Position numbers and translations under genes: made by a program
The notes under the pieces: model-generated
The model's database searches: none
Seen by the model: only the letters and a program-made list of their open reading frames with translations
Told to the model about the DNA's origin: nothing
Shown here: positions 8,112-19,522 of the stretch, piece by piece
Layout: every line of letters begins with the position of its first letter
How positions within the stretch are numbered: the stretch's first letter is position 1
DNA from: Kribbibacterium absianum
Lineage (GTDB): Bacteria; Actinomycetota; Coriobacteriia; Coriobacteriales; Atopobiaceae
Length of the DNA stretch: 64,000 nucleotides
Reading direction: 5' to 3'
NCBI RefSeq assembly: GCF_030067705.1
Contig: NZ_JASJEX010000004.1
Coordinates: 214,321 to 278,320 of the forward strand

Positions 8112-9368
8112 TTAGTCCAGCGGCTGGTACTGGCCCGACTGGATGATCATGCCCTTGGGGGTCTTGGTCACCTCGCCGCTGTCCGTCCAGGTCATGTCCT
8201 CGCCGGTGAGGCCGGAGTACTTGAAGTCCGGCGCCGTGATGGCCGCCACCAGCTTGTCGCAGATGTCGGAGGCGCTCATGTCCGGCGTGCACTCGGCGTT
8301 CTCCAGGGCCTGCTTCACCACGCACACGCAGTCGTAGGCGTCCGCCGCGAACTGGTTGGGGTTCTCATCGGAGCCGGAGACCTTCTTGTACTCCTCGACG
8401 AACTTCTTGGTCTTCTCGTCGTCAGCGGTCGCCACGAACGGGGTCAGCAGCATGACGCCCTCGGCCAACGAGGTGTCGAAGCCCTCGAGGCCCAGGATGC
8501 CGTCCATGCCGTCGACGCCGAAGAACTTGGGCGCATAGCCCATGTCCTTGGCCTGCTTGAGGATCAGGGACGCCGGCTGGTAGTAGATGGGCAGGAAGAC
8601 GAGGTCCGCCCCCTTGTCCTTGGCGTCGTTGAGCTGCGTCTTGAAGTCCGTGGCGGAGTCGTCCGTGAAGGAGGTCTCGGACACGATGTCGAGCCCCAGC
8701 TTCGCGGCCTCGGCCTTGAACTTGATGTAGATGCCCTTGGAGTAGGCGTCGGAGTTATTGTAGATGACGGCGATCTTCGTGCCGAGGTTCTTGTCCTTGA
8801 TGTACTCGGCGGAGGCGGTGCCCTGGTTGGGGTCCGTGAAGCACATCTGGAAGACGTTGCCCTTGCGCTGCTCGGTGATGTTGCCGTCGGTGTCCGGCTG
8901 GCCGCCGATGACGTCCGTGGAGCTGGCGGACGGCGTGATCTCGAAGATGTTGTCGGCGTTGGCCTCCTTGGAGACCGACACGCAGGGGCCGGTGGTGGTG
9001 GTGCCGATCAGCACCTGCATGCCCCAGTCCTTGAGGGTGTTGTAGGCGTTGACGGACTTCTCGGGGTTGTGCTCGTCGTCCTGGAAGTTGAGCTCCAGCT
9101 GGGCGCCGCCCGCGGCGTTGAGCTCATCGACGGCCACCTGGGCGCCGTACTTGCAGGCGGTGCCGTAGATGGCGGCGCCACCGGTCAGGGGGCCGATGCC
9201 GCCCAGCTTGAAGGCGTCGCCCGAGGTGTCACCGGAGACGGTGCCCGAGTCGGCGTCAGAGCTGGCGCCCGATCCGTCGTTGCTGTTGCCGCAGCCGGCC
9301 AGTGCGATCGCGCTCACGGCAACGGCGGTGCCCTGCAGGAAGTTGCGGCGGGTGAACTGCATACCCAT
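8112..9368 (-). CDS. livK: Branched-chain amino acid binding lipoprotein LivK
   Basis: Extracytoplasmic binding protein of the Liv importer, 418 residues. The N-terminus MGMQFTRRNFLQG has a twin-arginine motif, then a hydrophobic stretch and the lipobox LAGC, with a Gly/Ser/Asp-rich linker to about residue 50. The mature part matches the periplasmic-binding-protein type 1 fold: LGGIGPLTGGAAIYG near 53-67 and NGKVAVIY-like TKIAVIYNNSDAYSKGI further on. GGGGGAGAGAAACC precedes the ATG. It is first in the operon, with a CCAGGG/CCCTGG hairpin in its leader at 9407-9422. The ligand is likely a branched-chain or other aliphatic amino acid, not proven. Confidence 0.88.
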   Translation of the reverse strand: MGMQFTRRNFLQGTAVAVSAIALAGCGNSNDGSGASSDADSGTVSGDTSGDAFKLGGIGPLTGGAAIYGTACKYGAQVAVDELNAAGGAQLELNFQDDEHNPEKSVNAYNTLKDWGMQVLIGTTTTGPCVSVSKEANADNIFEITPSASSTDVIGGQPDTDGNITEQRKGNVFQMCFTDPNQGTASAEYIKDKNLGTKIAVIYNNSDAYSKGIYIKFKAEAAKLGLDIVSETSFTDDSATDFKTQLNDAKDKGADLVFLPIYYQPASLILKQAKDMGYAPKFFGVDGMDGILGLEGFDTSLAEGVMLLTPFVATADDEKTKKFVEEYKKVSGSDENPNQFAADAYDCVCVVKQALENAECTPDMSASDICDKLVAAITAPDFKYSGLTGEDMTWTDSGEVTKTPKGMIIQSGQYQPLD

Positions 9369-9406
9369 GGTTTCTCTCCCCCTGTCGTGCGCTCCTGAGC
9401 CTGCTG

Positions 9407-9422
9407 CCAGGGCGAGCCCTGG
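9407..9422. promoter_or_regulatory. Leader hairpin upstream of livK
   Basis: CCAGGG (9407-9412) and CCCTGG (9417-9422) form a 6-bp stem with a CGAG loop, in the 39-54 bp upstream of the livK start. It may affect mRNA stability or translation; no further support. Confidence 0.3.
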
Positions 9423-9579
9423 ATTCGATGCATCGGTGAACGCGCGGATAATTGGGGCAAATGGTAGCGGCTCGCGCGCCGCGCGAATGTTTTGTGGTCC
9501 CTGTTAAAACCGCCCTGAAACAGAGAGTTCACCCACGCGGGAGGCGGGGCCCGCAGGGGTCGTCAGACAATCGCGAGGG

Positions 9580-11844
9580 CTAGGCGCGGCCGAGCAGCGA
9601 GCGGAGGAAGCGCGCCTCCGGCATCTTGAGCGCGAGCGCCAGCCCGTAGGTCACGAGCAGCGCCGGAACGCCGCCGAGCACGCAGAGGATGAGCCCGGTG
9701 AGCAGCCCCGTGGCCGTGAGCCCGAGGTAGGTGCCACAGGCCCAGAGGATCGCCCCGCCAACGGCTGCGCCGGCAACGCCCACGGCAAACGACCGGACGA
9801 ACGACCCCGCCATGGCCCCGAGCCCCAGCGCGCCGATCTTCCGACGCAGGTAGAGGAAGGTCACGACGTCCACCGCGACGAAGTAGATCGAGGACGAGAG
9901 GCCCACCATGTTGAGCCCCCAGATCGGCGTGCAGAACACGCACACGGCCACCTGGATCGCCGAGCCCACGATGTTCGCCACCGCGTAGAACGTCATGGCC
10001 CGCTGGGCCGAGCAGATCTTCTGCAGGTACATGCAGAGCCCGTAGAACGGCAGACCCAGCCCGAGCATGCAGAGGTACTGCGCCGTCATCGAGGTCTCCT
10101 CGGCGGTGAAGTTGCCGGAGTTGAGCATCGAGATGAGCTCGGGCGCGAACACGATGAGGAACAGCCCGAACGGCGCCATGAAGAAGAGGATGCGCGCGCT
10201 GCCCGACCCGATGCCGCGCTTGAACCCGGCCGTGTCGTTCCGGGACGCGAGCTCCGAGAGCTCGGTGAACATCGTCGTGGTGATGGGCACGACGAGGATC
10301 GCATAGGGCAGGCTGAACCACAGGCGCGCGTAATAGATCACCGCCGCACCGCTCGCCGTCACTTGGAGCGCACAGCTGGACTGCACGGACACCGTGACGA
10401 ACGTGCAGATGGTGACCGCGATGGACGGGACGCCGATGGAGAGGGTCTCCTTGAGGGCCGGGTCGTGCAGGTCCACATAGGGGCGGATCTTGATGCCCTG
10501 CCGGCGCAGCGACGGCACGAGCATGAGGACCTGCACGAGCACGCCCGCCGGGTTGCCGATGGCGAGCAGCAGCACGGCCAGCGTGGGGTTGGAGTCGAGG
10601 AAGAACGCGTAGCCAAAGAACGACGCCATGCAGATGAAGTTGTTGAAGATGGGCGCCGCCATGGACCAAAGATAGTCGCGCTCGGCGTTGAGCACGCCCG
10701 AGAAGATCGACGACAGCGCGTAGAGCAGCACCTCCACCGCGAAGAAACGGAACAGGTAGGTGGCGAGCCCGTAGTCGAACTCCGACGTCGCCCCCACGGA
10801 CTGCGTGAGGACCACCTGGTACGCGAAGACGATGCCGAGCACGGTCACCGCGCCCATCAGGATGGACACGAGGCTCACGAGGTTCGAGGTGTAGCGGTTG
10901 GCGGCATCACGGCCGGCCTTGCGCTTGACCGACATGTAGACGGGCAGGAACGCCGTGACGAGCATCCCGCCCACGACGAGGTCGTAGAGCTGGCTCGGCA
11001 GGTTGTTCGCCACCGTGTAGCAGCTGGCCACGACCGTGACGCCGAGGGCGTAGGCCTGGCTCCAGGACCGCAAAAAGCCGGTGAGGCGGCTGATGAGCAC
11101 GAGGACGGACATGGCCGCGGACGACCGTCCCACCTGGTTCTCCAGGTCGGTCGAGGATGCGCTGGCCTCGGCCTCGCGCTCGTCGCCCCCTTCAGCCACG
11201 ACCGCGTGGGGCTCCTCGGCCAGGTCTGCGGGCGCATGGAACTCCCCCACGTCGATGGAGTCCACCGGCTCGCCGTACGCGAGGTCGGGCTCCATCGCGA
11301 TGGCCTCCCACTCCTCGGTGGCCGTGAGCGCAGGGGCGCCGGGGGCCACGTCGTGCGACCCCTCCTCGAGGCCCTGCGGGGAAAGGCCCGGACCGTCCGT
11401 CACAGGCGGGACCGCCTCCGCCCCTTCGACGTCCACTGCGACGGCGGCATGAACCCCGGCCATGGCCTCCTCGACGGCCAGGTCCCGCAGCCTTGCGCGA
11501 CCCTCCTCGCTCACATGGACCGCCTTGCCCGGGGTGCGGCGTGCACGGCGGCGGTTCTGTGCGCCCGCCGCAGCCTTCATGAAGACCCCGGTCGAGTCGG
11601 CAGGCTCCAGGTCGGCCTCAGGGCCCGGTCGGAAGTGCGCGCCCTGAGGAACGTCGCTCGAGCGATGCGCCGGCGTCCTTTGCACCCGTCGCGACGCCTC
11701 GAGGGAGGCCACCCACATCGCGGTCTCGCCAGGATCCACAGGCGCGCCCGCGTGGGCCGTCGGCATTGCGCCGGTGCCCTCGTCCGGCCACGGCTCCGCC
11801 TGCGTCTGGGGTGCAAAGTGCTTTGCCACGGGGCCTCCGCTCAC
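9580..11844 (-). CDS. murJ: MurJ-type lipid II flippase with long N-terminal extension
   Basis: MOP-superfamily membrane protein, 754 residues. From about residue 237 it is a MurJ/MviN flippase: SVLVLISRLTGFLRSW, NNLPSQLYDLVVGGML, FLPVYMSVK and about 14 hydrophobic segments to the end. MurJ moves lipid II across the membrane for peptidoglycan synthesis. The first 235 or so residues are extra, Pro/Ala/Glu-rich and without a membrane segment, so probably a cytoplasmic disordered region. The GTG at 11844 overlaps the ybaK stop (GTGA). A second GTG at 11829 has GGAGG 5 bases upstream and may be the true start, costing five residues. It follows ybaK in an operon. Confidence 0.85.
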   Translation of the reverse strand: MSGGPVAKHFAPQTQAEPWPDEGTGAMPTAHAGAPVDPGETAMWVASLEASRRVQRTPAHRSSDVPQGAHFRPGPEADLEPADSTGVFMKAAAGAQNRRRARRTPGKAVHVSEEGRARLRDLAVEEAMAGVHAAVAVDVEGAEAVPPVTDGPGLSPQGLEEGSHDVAPGAPALTATEEWEAIAMEPDLAYGEPVDSIDVGEFHAPADLAEEPHAVVAEGGDEREAEASASSTDLENQVGRSSAAMSVLVLISRLTGFLRSWSQAYALGVTVVASCYTVANNLPSQLYDLVVGGMLVTAFLPVYMSVKRKAGRDAANRYTSNLVSLVSILMGAVTVLGIVFAYQVVLTQSVGATSEFDYGLATYLFRFFAVEVLLYALSSIFSGVLNAERDYLWSMAAPIFNNFICMASFFGYAFFLDSNPTLAVLLLAIGNPAGVLVQVLMLVPSLRRQGIKIRPYVDLHDPALKETLSIGVPSIAVTICTFVTVSVQSSCALQVTASGAAVIYYARLWFSLPYAILVVPITTTMFTELSELASRNDTAGFKRGIGSGSARILFFMAPFGLFLIVFAPELISMLNSGNFTAEETSMTAQYLCMLGLGLPFYGLCMYLQKICSAQRAMTFYAVANIVGSAIQVAVCVFCTPIWGLNMVGLSSSIYFVAVDVVTFLYLRRKIGALGLGAMAGSFVRSFAVGVAGAAVGGAILWACGTYLGLTATGLLTGLILCVLGGVPALLVTYGLALALKMPEARFLRSLLGRA

Positions 11845-12332
11845 TCTCGTGTGATGTCGGCCACGGTGGCCTCGACGAATCCGACAAGCTCCTCGGGGTT
11901 CAGCACGAGCGACAGGCCGCGGCGACCCCCGGAGACCGACACCGCGTCGAACAACAGCGCGGCCTCATCAATGATAGTGGGGAGGCGCTTTCTCATCCCG
12001 ATGGGCGAGCACCCTCCACGAACATAGCCCGTCAGCGGCTCGAGATCCCGCACGTGAAGCAGCTCCAGGCGCTTCTCGCCCGCCGCTGCGGCGGCCTTCT
12101 TGAGGTCCAGCTCCTGCGACACCGGGATGCAGCACACCACGGGGCCGTCCGAGCCTGTGCAGACGAGGGTCTTGAACGCGGTGTCCGGGTCCTCTCCGAG
12201 CAGCCGCGACACGCCGAGGCCGTAGTCGTCGCCCACGGCGTCGGGATCGTACTCGAGCGCCTCGTACGCGATGCCGGCGCTGTCCAGCTCGCGCATCGCG
12301 TTGGTCTTCTGCAGCTTGGGGCGCTTTGGCAT
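11841..12332 (-). CDS. ybaK: YbaK/EbsC Cys-tRNA(Pro) deacylase
   Basis: A cytosolic 163-residue protein of the YbaK family, which hydrolyses mischarged Cys-tRNA(Pro). The conserved FKTLVCTGSDGPVVCCIPV strand-loop near residues 53-71 contains the substrate-binding Lys. A DLKKAAAAAGEKR helix and the motif GYVRGGCSPIGMRKRLP near 102-118 are diagnostic of YbaK. GGAGGGCCC precedes the ATG. It overlaps murJ by 4 bp, so the two are co-translated. There is no functional link between the two beyond the operon. Confidence 0.9.
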   Translation of the reverse strand: MPKRPKLQKTNAMRELDSAGIAYEALEYDPDAVGDDYGLGVSRLLGEDPDTAFKTLVCTGSDGPVVCCIPVSQELDLKKAAAAAGEKRLELLHVRDLEPLTGYVRGGCSPIGMRKRLPTIIDEAALLFDAVSVSGGRRGLSLVLNPEELVGFVEATVADITRE

Positions 12333-12422
12333 GGGCCCTCCGGGTGTCGCGTCCTCGTTTCTCGGAGTGTCCGGTTTAGCACATGGCGGCCGACCGGGCG
12401 CACGGACCTGGGGCGTCGGCGC

Positions 12423-13121
12423 TCAGACCCACCAGACGAGCAACAAGGGCACGAACGCGGCCGGCACCAGGTTCGCCACCTTGATCCTCGTGACGCCGAG
12501 CATGTTGAGTCCCACGGCGAGCAGCAAGAGCGACCCCGTGACCGTCATGCGGGCCACCGTGACGTCCGTGAGCACCGGCGACAGCAGGCCGACGAGCAGG
12601 CTGAGCAGCCCCTCGTAGGCGAACACGCAGAGCCCCGAGAACGGGACGCCGACGCCGAGCGAGGCCGCCATCACCACGACCACGACCATGTCGATGACGC
12701 CCTTCGCGATGAGCGTGGTGTGGTCCAGCTCGAGCCCGCTCTGGATGGACCCGACGATGGCCATGGCCCCTGTGCAGGTGAAGAGCGTCGACGAGACGAA
12801 GCCCTCCGAGAAGCGCCCGAGCGCGGCGCTGCGGGAGAACCGCCGCGTGAGCCGTCCCTGCACCCAGTCGCCGAGCCGCTGCACCTGCCCGTCAATGTCG
12901 GCAGCGGTGCCGACAAGGGTCCCGACCACGATGCTGACGATCACGACGAGGGCGTCCACGTCGCCGACCATGCCCTGCACCGCCACGAAGATCACGCAGA
13001 GGCCGAGGGCCTCCATGAGGAGGTCGCCGAGCGACTGCGAGACGAAGCGCCGTAGCAGGAGCCCCGCCGTCCCACCGGCCACTGTGAGCAGACCGTTGAT
13101 CAGCGCGCCGACAATGACCAC
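12423..13121 (-). CDS. DUF554 family membrane protein
   Basis: Protein of about 232 residues with seven or so hydrophobic segments. It starts VVIVGALINGLLTVAGG, the usual N-terminus of DUF554 (YdfK/YqgA-type) proteins. Other family blocks are EALGLCVIFVAVQG, FVSSTLFTCTGAMAIVGSIQSGL (given as a span) near the centre, and GVGVPFSGLCVFAYEG. Function is unknown; a transporter role is only a guess. The GTG at 13121 is chosen because the conserved N-terminus begins there and GGGGACGAGG lies upstream; the frame from 13154 adds eleven polar residues. It sits downstream of the uvrA terminator, so it likely has its own promoter. Confidence 0.85.
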   Translation of the reverse strand: MVIVGALINGLLTVAGGTAGLLLRRFVSQSLGDLLMEALGLCVIFVAVQGMVGDVDALVVIVSIVVGTLVGTAADIDGQVQRLGDWVQGRLTRRFSRSAALGRFSEGFVSSTLFTCTGAMAIVGSIQSGLELDHTTLIAKGVIDMVVVVVMAASLGVGVPFSGLCVFAYEGLLSLLVGLLSPVLTDVTVARMTVTGSLLLLAVGLNMLGVTRIKVANLVPAAFVPLLLVWWV

Positions 13122-13191
13122 GGGGCCTCGTCCCCTCTGCCTCGGAAGTTCCAAACGCAGGGGATTGTACCGCCGACTGGCGGCCGGCCGG

Positions 13192-13224
13192 CAAAAAAGA
13201 AGGGCGCCCGGGGCGCCCTTCTCG
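13192..13224 (-). terminator. Intrinsic terminator of uvrA
   Basis: GAAGGGCGCCC (13199-13209) faces GGGCGCCCTTC (13211-13221), a GC-rich stem with the centre forming the loop. On the minus strand it is followed at once by TTTTTT (A-run at 13193-13198). It is 5 bp beyond the uvrA stop, a textbook intrinsic terminator. Confidence 0.92.
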
Positions 13225-13225
13225 C

Positions 13226-16162
<2,937 letters not shown>

Positions 16163-16218
16163 TGGTTGGTTCCTCCTGCTGAGTAGAGTTCGTCCACAGA
16201 CCCGTTCCGAGCCATGGA

Positions 16219-16233
16219 CGAACAATTGTACTC
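16219..16233 (-). promoter_or_regulatory. Possible SOS (LexA) box upstream of uvrA
   Basis: The minus strand reads GAGTACAATTGTTCG, close to the CGAAC-N4-GTTCG box of Gram-positive LexA but with mismatches in the left half. It is about 57-71 bp upstream of the uvrA start and overlaps the end of the next gene. Low confidence. Confidence 0.25.
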
Positions 16234-17161
16234 AAATGTAGGAGGTCGCCGCGTCCTTCCACAGAACCACAGCATCGGACCACATCTCGTCCAACTCGGC
16301 GTCGCCAAGGCCACCGAGCGCGCCGTTGAGCAGCCCGAGCAGCTCGGCGTCCTCGTTGCGGACGGCCATCCGAAGCCCGGTCTCGTCGGCACAGAGCTCG
16401 CTCGAGGGGATCGGCGCGCACACGAGGTCCGGCAGGTCCGCGTCCACCGACTCGAAGGAGCGACGCGCCACCACGGTGGCGTCGAGCTCCCCGGCCTGCA
16501 CCATCGAGAGGGGCTCGCTGCGACGGCCGGGGACCACCATTTCGACGACGCCGGGCAGCTTCTGGACCACGCGCTCGAGGTCCGAGGAGTCCCGCGTCCC
16601 CATGCGCGCACCCGCAAGGTCCGCGACCGTGCGGGCGTCGGCGTAGGCGGAGTCCGCCCGGCACACGACGGCGAGGTCGTAGCTGCTGTAGGGGTCGGAG
16701 TAGGACAGAGAGCCGCCATCGTTGCCGTTGAAGAAGGACGACGCGACGACGTCGATGTAGCCCTTCTCGAGGCACGAGGAGAGGCTCACCAGCGGGATGT
16801 CCACGAAGTGCACCGGCACGCCGAGGACGCCGGAGACCTTCTCGAGCACGGCCACGTTGAAGCCGGCGCCGTAGTCCTCCTCGCCGTCGAGCTCCACCGC
16901 GCCCGGCGTGGCCGCGTCGACGAGGGCCTCAAAGGGCGGCCGCGAGAAGTCGAGCCCCACGCGCAACGAGTCGCTGCTGACGCCCGCCTGTTCGAGCAGG
17001 GAGTCCGAGCGCCGGCACGACGCGAGCGAGAGCCCCGCCGCCGACCCCGCCAAAGCCATGGCCGAGAAAGTCGCCGACAGGTGACCCACACCAGAGAGGA
17101 AGCTCCGGCGGCTCATCTTCTGAAGCACTGGCGATGCGGTGCGTCCGCGCGCTGCACACAT
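16232..17161 (-). CDS. Family 3 solute-binding lipoprotein
   Basis: Extracytoplasmic binding protein of the amino-acid (SBP family 3) type, 309 residues. The N-terminus has a twin-arginine motif (MSRRSFLSG near residues 16-24), a hydrophobic stretch and a lipobox-like LASC. The mature part starts LRVGLDFSRPPFEA and contains YIDVVASSFFNG and LSYSDPYSSYDLAVVC, the usual ligand-site blocks. The ATG at 17161 follows GAAGGGAA; an ATG at 17116 just before SRRSFL is an alternative with a weaker site. No permease or ATPase gene is adjacent, so it is an orphan binding protein or a sensor-like protein. The C-terminal part is short compared with classical members. Confidence 0.75.
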   Translation of the reverse strand: MCAARGRTASPVLQKMSRRSFLSGVGHLSATFSAMALAGSAAGLSLASCRRSDSLLEQAGVSSDSLRVGLDFSRPPFEALVDAATPGAVELDGEEDYGAGFNVAVLEKVSGVLGVPVHFVDIPLVSLSSCLEKGYIDVVASSFFNGNDGGSLSYSDPYSSYDLAVVCRADSAYADARTVADLAGARMGTRDSSDLERVVQKLPGVVEMVVPGRRSEPLSMVQAGELDATVVARRSFESVDADLPDLVCAPIPSSELCADETGLRMAVRNEDAELLGLLNGALGGLGDAELDEMWSDAVVLWKDAATSYI

Positions 17162-17609
17162 GGCGCCGTTCCCTTCAGAGAGGATCCAGAGTCCAGAGCG
17201 ACCCGGTCTCCTGAAGCGCATGTTAAACCGTGCTGAATAAAAGGTCAAATGCGGACACAGGTTGCGTTTATCGGTTTTTTAGCAGTCCCAATGTATAGGT
17301 CGATGCATAGAGGTTCGCATCGAATGATTTCTCATCCTGAATTCAAGGCACCCTACCAGCAACGATGCGCACACGGTCGCCGCAGCGGTGCCACAGGCGG
17401 GGAATAGACGTTTCTGAATATGCGTTCAGATTTCTCGGTGACAGTTTCGCTTTTCTTCACAGGTACTGGACATATCGAGGGAGTCAGGTGCGAGGATGCG
17501 CCGCTCCCCCGCTCCTGGTTGCCTTTCGTGCGCAACGACGTTGACAACGGACAGAGCCCATTGGGCATCATTTCAACAGTGTCTCAGGAAACCAAAGAAA
17601 GGAGAGACC
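17162..17609. other. Divergent promoter region, relatively AT-rich
   Basis: A 448-bp gap between divergent genes with no supported gene. The part at 17225-17345 is the most AT-rich of the window and may carry the leftward promoter. CTGAA (17414-17418) and TTCAG (17425-17429) form a small dyad. TTGACA at 17541-17546 is a perfect -35 hexamer; the best -10 is CATCAT about 19 bp on, so promoter calling is weak. A possible 72-codon frame on the minus strand has no start context. Confidence 0.4.
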
Positions 17610-18359
17610 ATGCTTCTCGAAGGAAAGGTGGCCGTCATCACCGGCGGCACCCGCGGCATCGGCTTCGCGATCGCCAAGGGCATGCTCGCCGAGGGCGCCA
17701 AGGTGGTGGTCTGCGGCTCCCGTCAGGAGACCGCCGACAAGGCCGTCAGGGCGATCCTCGACGAGGACCCGGACGCGCCGATCAAGGGCGCCGCTCCCGA
17801 CCTCACCGTCGAGGCCGAGATCCAAGAGCTGCTCGACGAGGTGCGCCGCGACTGGGGCTCCATCGACATCATGGTGAACAACGCCGGTATCTCCCAGCGC
17901 ACCCCGCTGGTCGACTACACGCCGGAGGAGTTCGAGAAGGTCATGGACATCAACGTCAAGTCGGTGTTCAACGGTTGCCAGGCCGCGGCCCGCATCATGG
18001 TGGACCAGGGCACCGGCGGCGTGATCCTCAACACCAGCTCGATGGTGGGCACCTACGGCCAGCCGTCGGGCGTGGGCTATCCCACGTCCAAGTTCGCCGT
18101 CAACGGCATGACCAAGTCGCTGGCGCGCGAGCTGGGCAAGCACCAGATCCGCGTGAACGCCGTGGCACCGGGCGTCACCGCCACCGACATGCTCACCGCG
18201 CTGCCGGAGGAGCTGGTGCAGCGCATCTCGTCCACCATCCCGCTCGGCCGTCCGGGCCAGCCGGAGGAGGTCGCCAACGCCTACGTCTTCCTGGCGAGCG
18301 ACAGGGCCAGCTACATCACCGGCGCGGTGCTGCCCGTCGACGGAGCGACGCAGGTCTAG
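17610..18359 (+). CDS. BaiA-like short-chain dehydrogenase
   Basis: Classical SDR oxidoreductase, 249 residues, cytosolic. The cofactor motif GGTRGIG is at residues 11-17, NNAG near 90, a catalytic Ser in NTSSM near 143, and YPTSK near 156-160. The C-terminal VDGA is also typical. Several blocks resemble the bile acid 3-alpha-hydroxysteroid dehydrogenase BaiA as I recall it: ITGGTRGIGFA, APDLT, MDINV-SVFNG, GVGYP-SK, VAPGV-TDM and FLASD-AS-IT. The substrate could be a bile acid, another steroid or an unrelated alcohol. AAAGGAGAG precedes the ATG; the upstream frame from 17496 has no such site. It is monocistronic, ending at a bidirectional terminator. Confidence 0.85.
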   Translation: MLLEGKVAVITGGTRGIGFAIAKGMLAEGAKVVVCGSRQETADKAVRAILDEDPDAPIKGAAPDLTVEAEIQELLDEVRRDWGSIDIMVNNAGISQRTPLVDYTPEEFEKVMDINVKSVFNGCQAAARIMVDQGTGGVILNTSSMVGTYGQPSGVGYPTSKFAVNGMTKSLARELGKHQIRVNAVAPGVTATDMLTALPEELVQRISSTIPLGRPGQPEEVANAYVFLASDRASYITGAVLPVDGATQV

Positions 18360-18404
18360 GCTCAGGTCCCGCGTCTTCGATGGGTCACCCGGCCCAAAAA
18401 CAGA

Positions 18405-18438
18405 GGGACACCCGGTGCAGCATCGGGTGTCCCCTTTT
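18405..18438. terminator. Bidirectional intrinsic terminator
   Basis: GGGACACCCG (18405-18414) and CGGGTGTCCC (18424-18433) form a perfect 10-bp stem with a 9-base loop. CTTTTCTT follows on the plus strand and, after CTCTG, TTTTT on the minus strand. It serves the convergent dehydrogenase and flavoprotein genes. Confidence 0.9.
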
Positions 18439-18439
18439 C

Positions 18440-19060
18440 TTATCGGATGAAGTTGGTCTGGACCGCCGGCTCGTGCAGCGTGCGCTGGACGCCGTTCTCC
18501 TTGCCGGCCTCCAACAGGCGCAGCGTCCAGGCCAGGTTGTGCCCGAGGTTCCGCATCACGTGCATGCCCTCCTCGTCCTGGCGCACCTCCGCGGGGCTGT
18601 TGCCGTGGACCATGTTCCAGTAGTCCGACCCCACCACCAGCATGTTGTTGATCAGGAAGTACTGGTTGAGGCGTTCGAGCGTGGCCGTGGTCCCGGCGCG
18701 GCGGGCGCTGCACACGGACGCGGCGGGCTTGTAGGAGAGCTTGCCGCTGGCCGCGTAGAAGAGCCGGTCGAGCACGGCGCACAGCGCGCCGTTGGGCCCC
18801 GAGTAGTACACCGGCGAGCCCACCACGAGGGCGTCGTGGTCCGACAGGAGCGGGATCAGGCGGTTGACGACGTCGTCGCAGGTGCAGAGCCCGGTGCGGC
18901 GGCACAGCCGGCACCCCAGGCAACCCTGCACGGGCTCCTGCGCCACGTTGACGATGGTGGACTCAACGCCCTCCTTGGAGAGCGCGTTGGCGACCTCCGC
19001 CAGCGCGGTGTAGGTGCAGCCCTTGAGGTGCGGGCTGCCGTTGAGCATGAGGACCTTCAT
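18440..19060 (-). CDS. Iron-sulfur flavoprotein / NADPH-dependent FMN reductase
   Basis: A 206-residue flavodoxin-fold oxidoreductase. The FMN phosphate loop is MLNGSPHLKGCTYTAL near residues 4-19. The motif GCLGCRLCRRTGLC near 46-59 matches the compact Cys cluster of iron-sulfur flavoproteins (Isf type, C-x2-C-x2-C-x5-C), so a 4Fe-4S cluster is likely. LVVGSPVYYSGPNG near 79-92 is the second FMN-binding loop. Family members pass electrons from ferredoxin or NAD(P)H to oxygen species, quinones or nitro compounds; the acceptor here is unknown. It is convergent with the BaiA-like gene and has its own promoter region. Confidence 0.8.
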   Translation of the reverse strand: MKVLMLNGSPHLKGCTYTALAEVANALSKEGVESTIVNVAQEPVQGCLGCRLCRRTGLCTCDDVVNRLIPLLSDHDALVVGSPVYYSGPNGALCAVLDRLFYAASGKLSYKPAASVCSARRAGTTATLERLNQYFLINNMLVVGSDYWNMVHGNSPAEVRQDEEGMHVMRNLGHNLAWTLRLLEAGKENGVQRTLHEPAVQTNFIR

Positions 19061-19211
19061 GGATCGCCTCCGGTGATTTCAGGGTCTTCGCGAAACGGTC
19101 GCAGCCCCTCATCCTAGCCGCTTACAGCCCCGCTTCAAACAAATGACCCTGCTAGACTGATCCGGTTGCAACAGTCGGCCCCGGACGTCCGGGGCTTAAG
19201 GAGGTTCATCC

Positions 19212-19496
19212 ATGGCAGCCAAGATCGTCGTCGCCTGCGGGTCCGGCATCGTCACGTCCCAGACCGTCGCGAGCAAGGTGGAGCGCCTGCTCGCCCAGCG
19301 CGGGGTCGACGCCAACGTGGAGGCGGTGGAGATCACCGGGCTCAAGCCGGCCCTTCGCGACGCCGACGCCTACATCGCCATCGTCAAGACCGACGACAAG
19401 TTCAAGGTGCCGGTGTTCAACGGCGTGGCGTTCCTCACCGGCATGGGCCAGGACGCCGAGCTGGACAAGCTCGTGGACGTGGTGCGCGACAAGTAG
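19212..19496 (+). CDS. Orphan PTS IIB component, galactitol type
   Basis: A 94-residue cytosolic phosphocarrier of the PTS galactitol IIB (GatB) family. The phosphorylated Cys is in the loop VVACGSGIVTSQTVASKV near residue 10, followed by the helix that completes the P-loop-like site. The rest (VEAVEITGLKPALRDADAYIAIVKT) follows the family pattern. GGAGG lies 9 bases before the ATG and a terminator follows at 19523. No IIA or IIC gene is near, so it either serves a system elsewhere or has a regulatory role. The sugar cannot be told. Confidence 0.8.
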   Translation: MAAKIVVACGSGIVTSQTVASKVERLLAQRGVDANVEAVEITGLKPALRDADAYIAIVKTDDKFKVPVFNGVAFLTGMGQDAELDKLVDVVRDK

Positions 19497-19522
19497 GCGC
19501 GCCGCGAGCCATCGACCCCTGC

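Noticed and set aside
17353..17571. 72-codon minus-strand gene in the divergent region
   Set aside because: No ribosome binding site, biased composition and no resemblance to a known protein.
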